Source of the DNA: Alectoria sarmentosa
Taxonomy: Eukaryota > Ascomycota > Lecanoromycetes > Lecanorales > Parmeliaceae
Length of the DNA stretch: 64,000 nucleotides
Direction of reading: 5' to 3'
NCBI GenBank assembly: GCA_009733775.1
Contig: WOGZ01000201.1
Span: 1-64,000 of the forward strand
Made by a program: the position numbers and the translations under genes. The stretch's first letter is position 1; each line of letters starts with the position of its first letter. Of this stretch, positions 23,322 through 36,540 are shown one piece after another. The notes under the pieces were generated by a model that searched no databases, was not told the origin of the DNA, and saw only the letters and a program-made list of their open reading frames with translations.

Positions 23322-25504
23322 AGATGTTGTCCCCTCGACAGCTTGCCACAACCAAATAAAATGGTGAGACAATTCAAGACACCCCATGGTCCGGACTAGT
23401 AGCCTAGGGACCTAGACTAGGTAAATATGAAGCTGTAGAAACAGTCTGCTGGTCGTCTTGATACTAGACTAGTCTACGACAGTGGAGTGGTCCAGACTCA
23501 TACTTTAGACGACATCAAAACGAGCGATTTTTCTAACGAAGCTTAGCGCCCGTTCTGTCAATGAGAATGTGATGTCCGGCGGTGAGACCGTAGAGTTGTA
23601 ATATCAGTATGTTGTACCTCGTGATCTGACACATAAGACCGTGGCGGAAATGCAATTAAAAAAAAAAAAGCGAGAACTCCGGGGCAAATTACTAAGTCAT
23701 CCTCCGTCTTACACGTTCATTTCCCTGCATTCACAGGCACCTAGCTGCATCTACATATTAGTCCAGGGTAAGATCCTGATTCATATCTCTGTAGGGTATC
23801 AATGAGTCAGATGAGGTACAAATTTGTAAAGAATCGCTTCATTGGAGCATGAATTAGGTAATTTGCGCTATTGGAACAGGCTACGCAGGGGAATAACTAG
23901 TAGCCGATAGGATAGTAGATGATCGTGTCTAAAAAACATAAGAAGAAAATATGAAAATGGTTATATTTTAGATTTTAGATTTCAAAGGGACTTCAAAACA
24001 AGTCTTATGTTTTTGTCAGATTCGAAGACATTTCACACCAAATTTCGGTCAACTCAGGGTGTTACCCCCCGGCGTCACTTGCCAGACCCACATAATCCAT
24101 GTGACTGCATTAATACTCCGCATAAGCGACATAAACGAGTCTATTACATAACGGGTGGGTCCAATTAACGGATCGCTCCGTACGAACCCGGGACTTAGCA
24201 ACTTGCGCTTCCCCACATATCGCGCGGATTTCGGACCTGGCGAAAAGAAGCAGATCGAAACTAAACTCCCTCCAGACATTTGATCAGACCTGCAGAAATC
24301 AGGCGCAGGATTGTGTGGCTGCCTGTGATGATACGTATGGGGAAAGAGGGAAGACGGCCTCCCACTTCAATGCTAGCCAGTCAGAGGCTAAGTTCCGAGG
24401 TCGTGCTTTGTTCTCTCAACATACAAGGAATCAATTGTCGAAGTGGGACGAGTAATCTTTGAATGTTTGATCCATACTCCAGAGCAAGCACGTGTGAAGG
24501 GGTGAGGTGGAGCCATTACTCGGTGCATGGTTCCTTGATGGCGTGATCTAGGCAAATGCAATAAAACGAATAGCTGAGCCCTTCGAGACACGTGAGGAAT
24601 TCAATGGGAGGAAGTAGTATCCGCATGTTTGATCGGTTCAGGTCTCCTCGGGCAACTGTAATTTTCCCCTCAAAAATGGATTCGGCAAATCATAAATTTG
24701 TTCGTGGGCCCACTTCTCGAAACTTTTACATAATGAATGAAAAAGACTGTTGCAGGCTTTTCTCTGAGAAGTGCTTAGAACCGCAATTGACAGCTTGATT
24801 GAATCCATCTCCACTAAGAGTCTCTCGTCTACCTACTACTCGGCCCCACTCAAGACGGGGCCCGCGAGAGTATCAGAAATTTTATTCACCAAACGATAGA
24901 TCTTCCCCACTCCCGCCATAGATGGACCACTGATGCATAGAAAATCTCACTCTGACTGATGCGTTCAGTCATGTATTGCCAAACCGCGTTGACGACTCTC
25001 TCGCTATTGGACTATGAGTGCATGGAAAATCTTACTCTGACTGATGCGCTGAGTGATGTAATGCCAAACCGCGCCGACGAATCCACGATGATTGGGACAG
25101 TCACACCGCCCAGGAGAAAAACTCCTGAGGGTCAAGAATTGCAATGACTGTGCAGGGCAAGACAGGGTTACACGCCTTGGCTGCGGTAGATTGAGTCTCA
25201 TACATGAAGAAGTATGAACTTTAATGGGGGTTGGACTGCGCCTGCAGGTTGCCAGGTACGGGACCTGAGTAATCCAGAAGTGGGCAACTCTCAAGCCAAA
25301 TGGCTGGATCGCTCGACATTCCCGCCAAGAAAGATTAACATGGAGGGAGGACAGCGAAATCAGTTATTAGAATCCCTCTCGCGCTGGGTGACTCCTACCA
25401 ACATCCAGCAACCTGGTTAAGCTGAGACATTCAAAGTGAAGTTGATACTTCGAAAGAAACTCTAGAATCAACGTATTGGAAGACAATTTTCTAGGAGTAC
25501 ACTC
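23322..25504. other. Intergenic stretch with a local duplication
   Basis: Over 2 kb without a supported gene. It holds a CTAG-rich segment with short palindromes (about 23390-23480), a poly-A run near 23660, and a 62-bp direct duplication (listed separately). Frames present are short and lack coding character. Confidence 0.5.
24934..25080 (+). repeat. 62-bp direct duplication
   Basis: Units 24934-24995 and 25019-25080 are aligned without gaps. They share AAAATCT(C/T)ACTCTGACTGATGCG and later GCCAAACCGCG, and differ at roughly eight positions. A 23-bp spacer separates them. They are not part of any recognised gene, and the differences show the duplication is not recent. Confidence 0.7.
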
Positions 25505-27311
25505 ATGGCCAGATGGATGAACAGCTCGTTAACTCCTCCGTCCTTGGTTGCCATGTTGCACCACAAGATACCCCAATGTCGCTTCAAACTTCAGATACCA
25601 TGTCATGTTAGACCAAAGAGCATTACCACCGCGGCACAAGCCCAACACGCGGTAAAAGCCTTTCTCAAAAACACTGAGGTCAAACGTTCTACTAATCTAA
25701 AGCGTAGTTGCTCTCGAAGAATCTCTTGAACACAGATCCCATAATGTACCGCATAGTTGAAAAGGTGGGTTCTCCCTGCAGACAGAAAAATTGTAGCCTT
25801 ATTGAGATGAAATACAGGAAAAGGCACGACAGAAGCGGTTTATTAATCTCGTACCTTCAGAAAACTTCACCTCAGAAGCAGTCCTTGAAGTACTGGGAAG
25901 TATCATGCAAGGTATAACAAAACATTTCTTCCGCTCTCCATAGTCTCGGCGGATCCAAGTACCTAGTACGTTGACATCGGCTCAAGGAGGAAACTCAGAA
26001 GGATATCCTGGAGCCCGATATTACAGTGGCAATGAATTCATCGACCAAGCAGAACGGTTATGCCAGCAAAGAGCACTGCAGACATTTGGACTAAAAGAAC
26101 AAGAGTGGGGGGTGAACGTCCAAGGTGCTGCCTTACCTATTCCCAAGATGATCGGACCCTGCTGAGTCCCTGTAGCGTTGTCAGGTACTCCCGCGAACCT
26201 TGCTGCGTATTCCGCTATTTTGAATACCCATGATCGCATTATGGGCCTTGACCTCCCTCATGGTGGCCATCTCTCGCATGGATATCAAAGCCCTACTAAA
26301 AAGATATCAGCAACTTCCAAGTACTTTGAGTCTCTTCCTTACCGGCTGGACGAGTCAACCGGACTCATCGACTACGATCGCTTGGAGACTCTCGCTTCAC
26401 AGTATCGTCCAAAGATACTGATCGCTGGCGCTTCTGCCTATTCACGATTGATTGATTACGCTCGCATGAGAAGAGTCGCCGATTCTGTGGGAGCACATCT
26501 CCTCACAGACATGGCTCACATAGCTGGTCTTGTCGCTGCAGATGCCATACCTTCACCGTTCAAAGACTCCGATATTGTCACTACCACAACGCACAAGTCC
26601 TTACGGGGACCCCGTGGTGCTATGATTTTCTTCCGAAAAGGTACACGGCGCATAGACAAGAATGGTGAGAAAGAAGAATATGATCTGGAAGACCGAATCA
26701 ATTCTTCTGTGTTTCCAGGACACCACGGCGGTCCGCACAACCATACCATCTCGTCATTGGGGGTCGCCCTACTCCAGGCGCAGTCTGCAGAGTTCAAGGC
26801 ATATGCGAACGATGTCCTCAAGAACGCGCGAGTACTCGCCGAGAGGCTCATGAAGCCGCAGCGGGATGGGGGATATGGATACAATATTGTGTCGGGGGGA
26901 ACAGATAATCATATTGTGTTACTGGACCTGCGTGATCGCGGGATCAATGGCGCCCGTGTACAGCGTGTGCTGGAAATAGTCGGCGTAGCTGCAAATAAGA
27001 ACACAGTACCAGGCGATCGGTCCGCCATGAACCCCGGTGGTTTAAGAATGGGCTCGCCTGCGATGACAAGCCGTGGCTTCCAAGCCGAGGAGTTTGATCG
27101 TGTCGCAGGCGTCATCGATCATGCCATTAGGATCACCCAACACATCAATCCAGACCTCCGTGAGCGCGCTGGGGCAGCCGGATATGGGAATCCTGGAAGT
27201 TCCAGGGCATTCACCGACTTTCTGGGTGATGGCACAGAGTATCCCGAGATCATGAGCTTGAAATCCGAGGTTGAGGATTGGGTGGGATCATACAAAGTGC
27301 CTTGGGAATAG
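25505..27311 (+). CDS. Serine hydroxymethyltransferase, probably mitochondrial
   Basis: Five exons (25505-25651, 25708-25764, 25818-25911, 25987-26124, 26176-27311) give 523 residues. PLP enzyme interconverting serine plus tetrahydrofolate with glycine plus methylene-tetrahydrofolate. The first about 45 residues have no acidic residue, are rich in Arg, Lys, Ser and Thr, and look like a mitochondrial presequence. Family motifs: [66 protein letters not shown], and the PLP lysine K286 in [15 protein letters not shown]. Oddities: before SEGYPG the usual NKY is replaced by GGN, so the Tyr equivalent to E. coli Tyr55 is Asn; YYGGNE is YYSGNE; and QPLSG is QALSG. The 3' limit of intron 3 could be 25986 or 25989, and neither restores NKY. 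Length fits mitochondrial SHMT. It may be a diverged paralogue of the housekeeping enzyme. Confidence 0.88.
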
Positions 27312-29453
27312 AAGCAGGTAGCGGATATTCTAAAGAAAGTACAGCGCGTTGTACACTTTCCTTGCTTAAGTATATGAATGTAGGGTTGCAGGCGATGCTT
27401 TACCGAATTATTTTCGTAGTAGAACAGACAATGAATTGAAGAAAAGGAGTTGTCTACCAATTTGATAAGATATACATAGAGTCAAAACACGGCTTATACC
27501 AATGGTCATCAGGGTTTCACTTGTACATGTTGAGGGGGCAGAGTTTGTTGCTTTTCCGAGTTGCTCTGCGACTGATCCGATGGGAGAGTCGTTGTAATCT
27601 TAGCGATACTTGGGCTTGGACTGGGTAAATTGCAGTGTACGGGGCATTTGTGTGGAGCTTTGGCGTTTGGAATATTTCATCGTATATTTGCAGTTTCCCC
27701 CTTTTGGGCCCCTGGCCCTGGGGATGTGGGAGGAGACTCAATCTTTCATGCATGTGTATATTAATGCCACAAGTTGCACAGTCGTAGGATAAATCCCACC
27801 GCAAACTTTCGACTCCAATAATACCACTTCCACAAACGGCGCCGCACGAGAAGCCCAAAACCCTGCACAAGGTAAGAACTTAATCTATTTGCAAAGCGTA
27901 GAAGGCGGAGTATTGACAGAATATGAAAACCTAATTTTAATGGAAAGGACACTTATACATCAATACTTTGATATCCTGCAGCAGCACTTCCAAACTCAAG
28001 TCGTTGGTTGTGCACTCATCTACAAAACATCTTCCAACCTTTCACACTATGCAGCCTGTTTCATTCCCCCCCGGCAAGCATCTTGAAATGAATGGCAAAG
28101 CGCTGGTTTTCAATTTCCACCCAACCATAGCACCAGGACCTCAAAGGCGGGTTGAAAATAAGATTTCGGATTCGATATCGACCACAGTAGCAACATGATC
28201 AGTTGTGCGCCCGGCCTATGATAACCAGCCCTGCCGCGGAGAATTTTGTTGGTTGAATAATGCATGTCGTGGGTGGATACGCGGAGTAAATATATGCATA
28301 GTTGTGATTCGGTAGGGAATGTACTTCCCCCCCCTAATAACCGTATCATCCCCCTCACAAACACAGTTTTCATGACACCTCCCCATCACCTCTACCTCCT
28401 CCTCCTCACAAATCCCACCACCACCATCATCAATCATCTACACCCTCCACCAACTCCCAGAAATAGCACCCACAATCCCCACACATACATAAACACCATC
28501 GCCCTAACATCCCACACGCACCTCTCAGCCACACCAGTGAGTGCTCCTCGACCGACCGACCGAGACCGAGCGCATCACCGATAATACAAACAGTCAAGTC
28601 AAGACGGGAGAGGGAAGGATAATCTGGATACAGCACTGGCCCAGAGCTTTAGCTATGATAGACTCTGAATACAGAGTCTCGATATGAGCGTGCGCGAGCG
28701 AGATGGACTTTTCATGTCAGCTATATTAGGACGGACAGCGGCGGTTTCGGGGACAGTTGCTGCTTTGCAGCCTGACGCTATTGATATAGATCTACCGAAC
28801 GAACGAACGAACGAACGTGATGATGATTGCAGCAACATGCTTTAGAAAGAAGAGTTTAAAAAAATTCAGAGAAACGCAAGAGGGTCCGAGCACGAGAGTG
28901 GGTTGTTTTCAATGCAGCATCGATGTCGTCGCTGGACGCGAGCAGCGAGGCGCGGGATTTCGGACGGGAGTTGTTGGTTGATAATGAATGAGGTGGAGGT
29001 TTTTGGGCGGGGGAGGGAGTGAATGAATGGGCTTGTGAGTCGATATGATGACGGGTTAGAGTGTTTTGGGATAAGGGTGTGATTGGCAGGGGATAGGTTT
29101 TCAGCAAGCATGACAGGCGCAAGGGATGATGAGTGAATAGAGGAATAGTAGTGACAAGAGATAGCATGGTGGAACTGTGGGTGAAGCGCGATCGTATTCT
29201 CGGTAGTAAAGACGTGTGTCTTCAAGATGGTTTTGGCAGATGAGGCTTGCGAAGCGCCATTTTCCCTACAATTTTGCGGGGGTAAAGGTTGCGATGCTAT
29301 AAATGAATGACTAGTCTTGATCAAATGAGCAACGGTCTCGCTCTTGTATACTCGCGACGAAAGACTTAGACCGAGGCACACCTACGAAGAAACAAACCTT
29401 CTGCTGTTCGTCACCGAACAGAGACCTTCGAAGACACTGGATCCAAGATGACC
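27312..29453. other. Intergenic stretch between convergent genes
   Basis: More than 2 kb without a recognised gene, between the convergent SHMT and amino-acid oxidase genes. It includes a run of GAAC units at about 28797-28817 and GACC units near 28551. Minus-strand frames around 28856-29381 are Ser/Pro/His-rich low complexity and are not called. Confidence 0.5.
28797..28817 (+). repeat. (GAAC)n microsatellite
   Basis: Five tandem GAAC units in intergenic sequence. Confidence 0.8.
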
Positions 29454-31918
29454 TCAAGCTTTCAACTCAATCTGCACAGCTTCTGCCGCTTCCGTCTTCA
29501 GCTTTTCCACAGCAATCACAGTATCCAAGCGCTCGGCCTGACTCAGCGTCTCGACCTTCTCCTTCTCGGCTCCCGCCCTGACTTCCAACCTCGTGTCCGG
29601 CTTCATCAAGCCCAGGACGACTTTCATAATCGCCGTCTCCTTGTCAATATCATCCGGCTCGGGCAGCAGCCAATCGATTTTTTTAAGCTTATCTTCGTAC
29701 TCCTTGAGGTTGAAGCGTCTCAGAAAATTGATGACAGCCTGGTGCGCGCTGTCGAGCGCGCCGACGATCCAGCCGTGGTGCGCGCTCACAGCTTCTCCGA
29801 CGAAATGGAAGCGGCTGTCCGCAGTAGGACATGAAAGAGCGCAGTACAGATTTGAGAATTGGCCGGGGCCGAATTTGCCGTATGCCCCGGAAGAGAACTC
29901 GTGGTTGTGCCAATCGAAAGCATGATGCTTGATGTATGATTTACTGAGCTTTTCGTAAAGAGAGTCAAACGTCGAGGCCGGATCTTGTTTTTTCGCGTGC
30001 TCGAGGTGCAGCCAGGTAAGATTGTTCAAGAGCATTTCCTTCAGCTCAGTCTCCTTCTCCCAGTCGCCCTTCATCAGAGAGCCAATTCTTGCAGCATCTT
30101 GAGACCATGAGTAGGAACATAAGAGCACAGCTTCCTTATCGGTCGGATCATCTAAGTTGTAAGAAGGGTACACGCAAGTGCGAAGTGGCATGTCTGTCTT
30201 GCCCAAACCTCCTTCAATGCCCAGGTCAATCCACCAAGCGTGATCAAACTTCATCCCCACCTTCGAAGCGGTGTCATAGTGGAGTGACCGCAAAGCATCT
30301 TTCTGTTCGTACAATAATTCCAGCTCGGTCAAATCCATCCGCTGGAGGCAGGCAAGGGTTGGGGTTGCAAAAACCGTCATATAGCTCCTTATTTCTACTT
30401 CTCCGTTGACTTTGACACGCATTGGGGCCGGTCCAGGATCGTTCCGATCATATGCAATCTTGGACACGCGTTTGCCAAGGCCGTCTTTTACCAGAGGGGT
30501 TTTCAGACTAGCGTTCATGGCCTCTGGGACAAGCTGCGTGCCACCGTCGATACACCACCAGTCAACTTTGGCTTCTTTGTCAATGTAGCTAGAATAGTAG
30601 TCGAAGTCCATGGAGTCGATGACGCCCTCGGAGAAGCTCTGGTCGTATAATCCACTCCCACTGTGAGATGCCTGCATTAGTATCCCGTACCAGGGCGAAG
30701 TGGGGTCAGACTTACTCGGTTAGTGTCTCGAGCCATTGAATTGAATAGTAATCGTCTCTGCCAGATCATGTAAGCGGTCTAGCGTCAGGGATCCGAATAG
30801 GCACACTGGACATACAATGGCGTGATGCCGTGGGACATCATGAAACCCCGAACAGAGAATTGATCATACTTCATCAAGGCCTGAAAGCCCTTCGTCCAAT
30901 TCTTGCGCAGCCTTGACTTGAATGGTTCGAAAGCTTCCGTTACATATTTGTCCGGTGTATCGACAAGTCTATGTAAGACTTAGCAAAAATTCTTTCCACC
31001 TCTCATCGACTCACTCCTTCATGATTCGGCCACCAAAAGACTCTGAGACCTGGAAATCATCGGCGCCTTCCTTGTACCCAATAACAGTTCTGTCGTTGTA
31101 TCTGGAAGGCTGGTTGTTTTCTTCTTGCTTACCCCTTGGACTCGTGAGCCAGTATGGAATCAGCGGGACCTGCTTCTGGCCAAGGTGCTTGAAGAGCTTG
31201 AACGTCCTGGCCTCGTTGCTTAGCAGAGAATTCACGGCTGAATGGGGGCCATGTTTATCGACCCACTTTTTCATGATTGGAATGTCAGGGAAGCGCATCG
31301 CACCAACCTTGCCTACCGGTCAGCCAACAACTCCTGTGCGCTAGTGTTTGTGCGAACGTTACATCGTAGTAGTCATGCTTGGTGTCGGAGAAATGGTGGG
31401 TATAGACCCGGCCTCCAATCCGGTCAGAGCCTTCAAGAATCTCGTACGAGAGGTTGGGTATCTCAAGAGCATCCAGAATCATGGCAACGTACAGTCCTTG
31501 ACCATATCAGCCATAAAAATCATTCTCGCATTGATTAATATGTACCAGCCATGCCAGCTCCAATGATGCAAACCTTGGAGCCTGGATCTAACTTGGTGAC
31601 TTCCTTCTCCGGATCGCGAAAGTCGCTTGCCGGGGACGACGAAGAAGCATGGCGCAAAGCGAAGAGAAGGGCCTGGTTGCTTTGTAGCCCTTCGAGCTTC
31701 AACAGGTGGTAGATCTTTGCGAGATACTCATATTCTTCTGAAATCTTCATGGAAGCAAGGCGCCGTGTGAAGCAAGACTTCCAGGACTCAGTGATGGGTG
31801 GGTTGGTGTTTTCGACCTTGGAATTCATGACGTGACCGCTCATTTCGACGAGGTTTACAGACTGCTTAGGGCTCAAAGTAGGAGGATGTGGAATGATCAA
31901 GGCTGACTTCAGGTCCAC
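29454..31918 (-). CDS. FAD-dependent L-amino-acid oxidase
   Basis: Six exons on the minus strand (31918-31546, 31496-31363, 31307-31015, 30968-30816, 30757-30716, 30660-29454) give 733 residues. The dinucleotide-binding motif VCIIGAGMAGL is at about 116-126, restored across intron 1. It is followed by ILEGSDRIGGRVYTH and YYDVGAMRFPDIPIM (restored across intron 2), all typical of flavin amine oxidases of the fungal LAAO group. Near the C-terminus GEAVSAHHGWIVGALDSAHQA is the second FAD-contact motif. The reaction is oxidative deamination of an L-amino acid to the 2-oxo acid with release of ammonia and hydrogen peroxide. No signal peptide is seen. The last about 60 residues are charged and helix-like (Glu/Lys-rich), an extension beyond the catalytic fold. 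Introns are 46-58 bp. Fungal LAAOs often support growth on amino acids; substrate cannot be read here. Confidence 0.88.
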
Positions 31919-32689
31919 ATGCGAATTTTGACAAGATTCCTGCGGGTTTGTGAGGATACCCTTTATATTGGTCTCTTCGCTTCGGAACGAGTCTGATCGC
32001 CATTAAAGGCGTCATTACTAGAGGGCAGCCTTTGACTGGCATGGCTGGATGAGTGGCTGGGTGGAAAGTACATTCGATAAGCGAGAGAGTAACCTTGGAA
32101 GAAAAACGCGCGATAGAATGCCAAACGCGTCCCAATGTTGCATTGTGGCTAGTCGTCTGCTAAAGTGGCTGGCTGAAGCTGCAAGTCGACTTACCCTTTT
32201 CTCATCGCGCTGGCAGAACCCCGCACATATTCGACGCGTCGCCAAGTCATCACCACCTTCTCTATGAGACTTCTCGATGCCGCACGGACAACCTTACACC
32301 CAAACGAGGGGTGGCTTGTGGAGGCCAGCTGAGAAAAGTTCCAATCACAAGTGGCAATGGGATCTCCAATTTGGTTCTCAAAATATAGCGTCGTATTCAA
32401 AGACCTAGCGAATGCTTGGCATCCAAATTTTATTCACCACACCTAGAGATGTGCGATGACTGACATTTGACGTCTATGACAGTAATTAGACTCAGTAAGT
32501 CAGACCTTTTGTGGGAGTTGGCGGAACAGTCGAAATTTGATGGCCTCCCACAGGGGTCTGAGTAGGAAACCGTGCCAAGCCTCGTTTTTTGATGACATTA
32601 ACCAATATGAAAATATTTCGAGGTTGTTCCGACGCCAAGCGACCCCGAAATTACATACCCCGAGACTACCCCGAAGCGAGCTCAAAAGA
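31919..32689. other. Upstream region of the amino-acid oxidase, up to AT island 2
   Basis: Holds the promoter side of the oxidase gene. No gene recognised. Base composition falls sharply at about 32690. Confidence 0.5.
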
Positions 32690-35600
32690 ATTTCAAATAT
32701 TTAATATTTCAACGTATTATTACGCAATAACCGAATTGTCAAAATAAATAAAATTTGAAAATTATATTTATTATATAAAAAATAAAAATATATCGAAATC
32801 TTGAAATTCGTATTTCGAAAATACGTTATATAATTAAACTTTTAATTTTTTTTATAAATTTAAAAATTATAACTTTTGAAATAATAATATATTTATAATT
32901 GAATAACTTTTTATATATATATTAAACTATTAATTATTATTTTGTAAGTTTATATAATATATTTTATAATAAAAGTATTTATATAAAAATAATTAAAAGT
33001 AAAAAATAATATAAAATTTATATTATATCTTTCACAAAATTAATCAGCTTAAATTTTATCAAAATCTGATATAATATATTTTAAATTATAATAAATCGAT
33101 ATATATATATTTTGAAATATTAAAGACGAAGATTATTAAAGAAAAAAAAGATGACTTTACGTTATTTTAATATTTTATTTTGAAAATTTCACATTAATTA
33201 AATAATTAAACTTATAACAAATCGAAAAAAGAATTAAATTTAATAACATTTTATTAATAAGTTTTATATATAATTTTCATTTATTAAATATTACGATATT
33301 AAGTTATATTTAAAAGAAGCGAAGATATTTAAATAACGATTAATTTAACATAAAATTCTGATATAAAACAACGATTATAATACGCTTTACGATGTTTTTT
33401 ATTTAGATTTTACAAAAGAAATATGTCGTAATTTAATTCGAAAAAAAAGAATTTTTCGTTATATTATTAATTTATTATTAATTTCTTTAAAATTTGAATT
33501 GCTAAGTTTAAATAATAATAATTTAACGATTATAAGTAAATTAAGATATTATAAATAACGTAATTTATTTATTATTATATATAAAGTGCAATATTAACGT
33601 AATTTATATAAAATTAAAATTAAAATTAAACTTCGCACGTATTTATCTTTTATTAATATTATATTTTATATATTTATTTATTTACATTTTATATATTATA
33701 TAATTAATTAATATTTTTTTTATAATTATATTTCGTTTTATTTTAAATAACTTTAAATCGAAAAATGTAATTATTAAAAAGATTTTTTATTAAATTATTA
33801 ATATAAATTTTAAAAATTCTCGTAAAGTTAATAAATATTATCGAAAAAAAAAACTTTTAATATTTTAAAGTTATAAACTTATTTTACAAATATAAATTAT
33901 ATTGTGATAATAAATTTTTAATTAAAGTTGCTATCGATTCGCAATAGTTTTTTTAAATATAATAATAATAATGTTTTAAATTAAAATTGTTTATTAAAAG
34001 TGTATTAAATAATAGTTTAAATAAATAACTTATTTTCAATTATTACGATAGTTTATATTTTAAAAATCATCTTTATTATTTTGATAATAAATACGTTTTT
34101 TTTTTAAATAATTAAGTAATTATATTTTAAATAATTATTATAATATCGTGTATATTAAAATTAACTTATAATTTAAAATCTTACGATAATAAAAATTTTA
34201 AGCGAATAAATCGAATAATATTAAAAAAAAAAAATTATAATTTTTTAACTCACATATTATCGAGATATAATATTAATAAAAAATGTTTTAATATTAATTT
34301 CGAAATTAACGACTTTAAAATCATAAATGTAAATATATAATTAATATATAAATATCGTTAAATGTAAATTATCATCGATAAGAGATTCGAAAAAATGAAA
34401 TTTTTAATTATAAATACAATACGTATATTATTATAAAACTTTTTTAAATTAAAATTTAAGCAACTTCGTAACTTTGTTATATATTTTATATATTTTATAA
34501 TTTATACAAAATTTAATTATTTATAAAAATTATTATTGTAATAAAAAGACGTTATTAAAAAAGCTTAATTAATAATTAAATTCTTTAAATTATTTTATAA
34601 AAAATATATCGTATTTCGAAAATTATAAATTTTAAAGAAAAATAAAAATAAGTAAATTATTTTAATTATTTATTATATTACTCGATAATATACTTAAATA
34701 AAAATGTTATATTTTTTATATAAAAGGTAGCAGTTATTAAAAACGTATTTTTAATAAATAAATTCTTAAATCGAAAAAAAGAATAACAAAAAAAATAAGA
34801 ATTATTTTATAAATATTTTTTATATTCACGAAACTTTTAATTTTATAAAATATAATAATTATATTTCGTTCACATTTATTTATAAAATTTCATAATTTTT
34901 TAAAAGTTAATAATTATTTATTATATCGAATTATTAATATTTAAAATATTAATTAAATAGTTTTTTATAAAACTTATTATAAAATATAATACGAAATATT
35001 ATTAATTATTATATATTATTAAAGTTATATAAAACGATCGATTTTTGAAATATATAATTCTATTATATTTAATTATAATTTTTTTAATTTGAAAAATTAT
35101 AATGTTATATTAATAAATTTGTTAAAATTAATATTAATTTATATTATATAAATATATTAAATAAGATAATTAAGTGAAAAGAAAGTGTATATATGTATAA
35201 AAACTTTTAAATAAATGAAAATATCTTTATTAACACACGTTAAATTCAATTAAATCATGTTAAAAAAAATGTAATATTTAAAGAAATTAACTTTATCAAA
35301 AATATAAAATACGCTCGTAATAATATAAATTATTTTATTTTATTTTAAAATATCATAATTATATTTTATGTTATATTCAATTAATTAATTAATCTTTTAA
35401 AATAAATATTAAATAACTTAATTTCAAGAAAGCGTATATAATTTATTTAAAATTTAATTTTTATTAAAACTCGAATTAATTTTCGATAAATTAATTTAAA
35501 TCGTTTATTATTTATTTATATTGATAAGCGAATGTTAAATAAATTAAATAATTATATAAAAAAGAAATTATTTTATACGCATAATATTGTAATTTCGAAC

Positions 35601-35770
35601 GAAAACTTAATTGTTTTAAAAAATTGATATTTTAAAATAAATGTGATAATAAGTTTATTAATACGAAAAATAAAGAAAATTATAATTAAAATATAATAAA
35701 AGATTTTAATAAAATAAGTCATTATAGAAATTATTTAATTATATTTTTGATTGGTTTTTATTATATTTAA
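32690..35770. repeat. AT-rich island 2 (RIP-degraded repeat)
   Basis: About 3.1 kb of extreme AT content with sharp borders. Most residual C is in CpG. It contains a copia-type LTR (35120-35322, listed separately). The remaining sequence has no readable frame and I could not assign it to an element class. Confidence 0.8.
35120..35322 (+). mobile_element. Copia-type LTR copy in AT island 2
   Basis: About 203 bp closely matching the LTR at 58690-58893: both start TGTTAAAAT, share TATATTAAATAAGATAATTA followed by AGTGAA, and end with ATAAAATACGCTCGTAA. The last bases are TAATA instead of TAACA (C to T). The flanks differ from the internal flank of the other copy, so this may be a solo LTR. No target-site duplication is visible. 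Confidence 0.75.
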
Positions 35771-36540
35771 ATTTCAATGCAAATTGCGTCTTCCATCGTT
35801 GCAAGTAAATTGCAATCTCTATGCGATTAGCGTGCAATGCATGCAACTTGCAAAAAGGGCCTTAAAGCAGACATCCCTCTAACCTGACAAATGACAGCGC
35901 TAGCCTAAATAGGTCAAGGAACTTTCCAAGGAAATTCACTAGTCGCAGCTTAGTTTCCTCGTATATCGTGCTCATGAATGTCACCGAAACAAGTGACTAT
36001 GCATGAATGTGATATGAATGTGATTGGGCCGTCCCAATGCCAGGCTCAGCCGCACAATAGAGGCCTGAACAGGCATATTGTCGTGGCCCAGCGCTAGGAA
36101 AAACTCCTATATCTATACGACAGAACCTGAAGTATGTATAAATGGATGATCTATGTACGGTGTGGGTGGGTGGGACAAAGAAATCTACATATGACTCTGA
36201 AAGAGAAAGATATTCAAATGAAGATGAAGGAAAGAATGTGGGCAATAGGTCTATATAAGGCAAACGGCCATGGGCCTGGGCCTACCCATGGAATAGCGGC
36301 AATTGCCATGATCAATTGCCATGATAGATCATGATGATGCTGAAGAATATTGGCACAACGTAACGATAAGTAGGGTGGAAGCGGGGTGGACCCTGGCTTA
36401 ATACGTGTCTTCTTCCTCAAAGTCAATACAAGGAAATACCGGTGCGTACGCAACGTTCTTCAACCCATAATCCCAACCATTGCAATCCCGTTAAATCTCC
36501 TACAACGTACGTCGTTTTAACCTACCGCCAGCCCAAAACG
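35771..36540. other. Upstream region of 2EXR-like copy B
   Basis: Normal base composition returns after AT island 2. No gene seen. A short palindromic segment (CCATGGG..CCCATGG, about 36269-36292) and a direct repeat of CAATTGCCATGAT (about 36300-36327) are present. Confidence 0.5.

Noticed and set aside
28856..29381. Two overlapping minus-strand ORFs before the amino-acid oxidase
   Set aside because: Ser/Pro/His low complexity, mutually overlapping, no domain.
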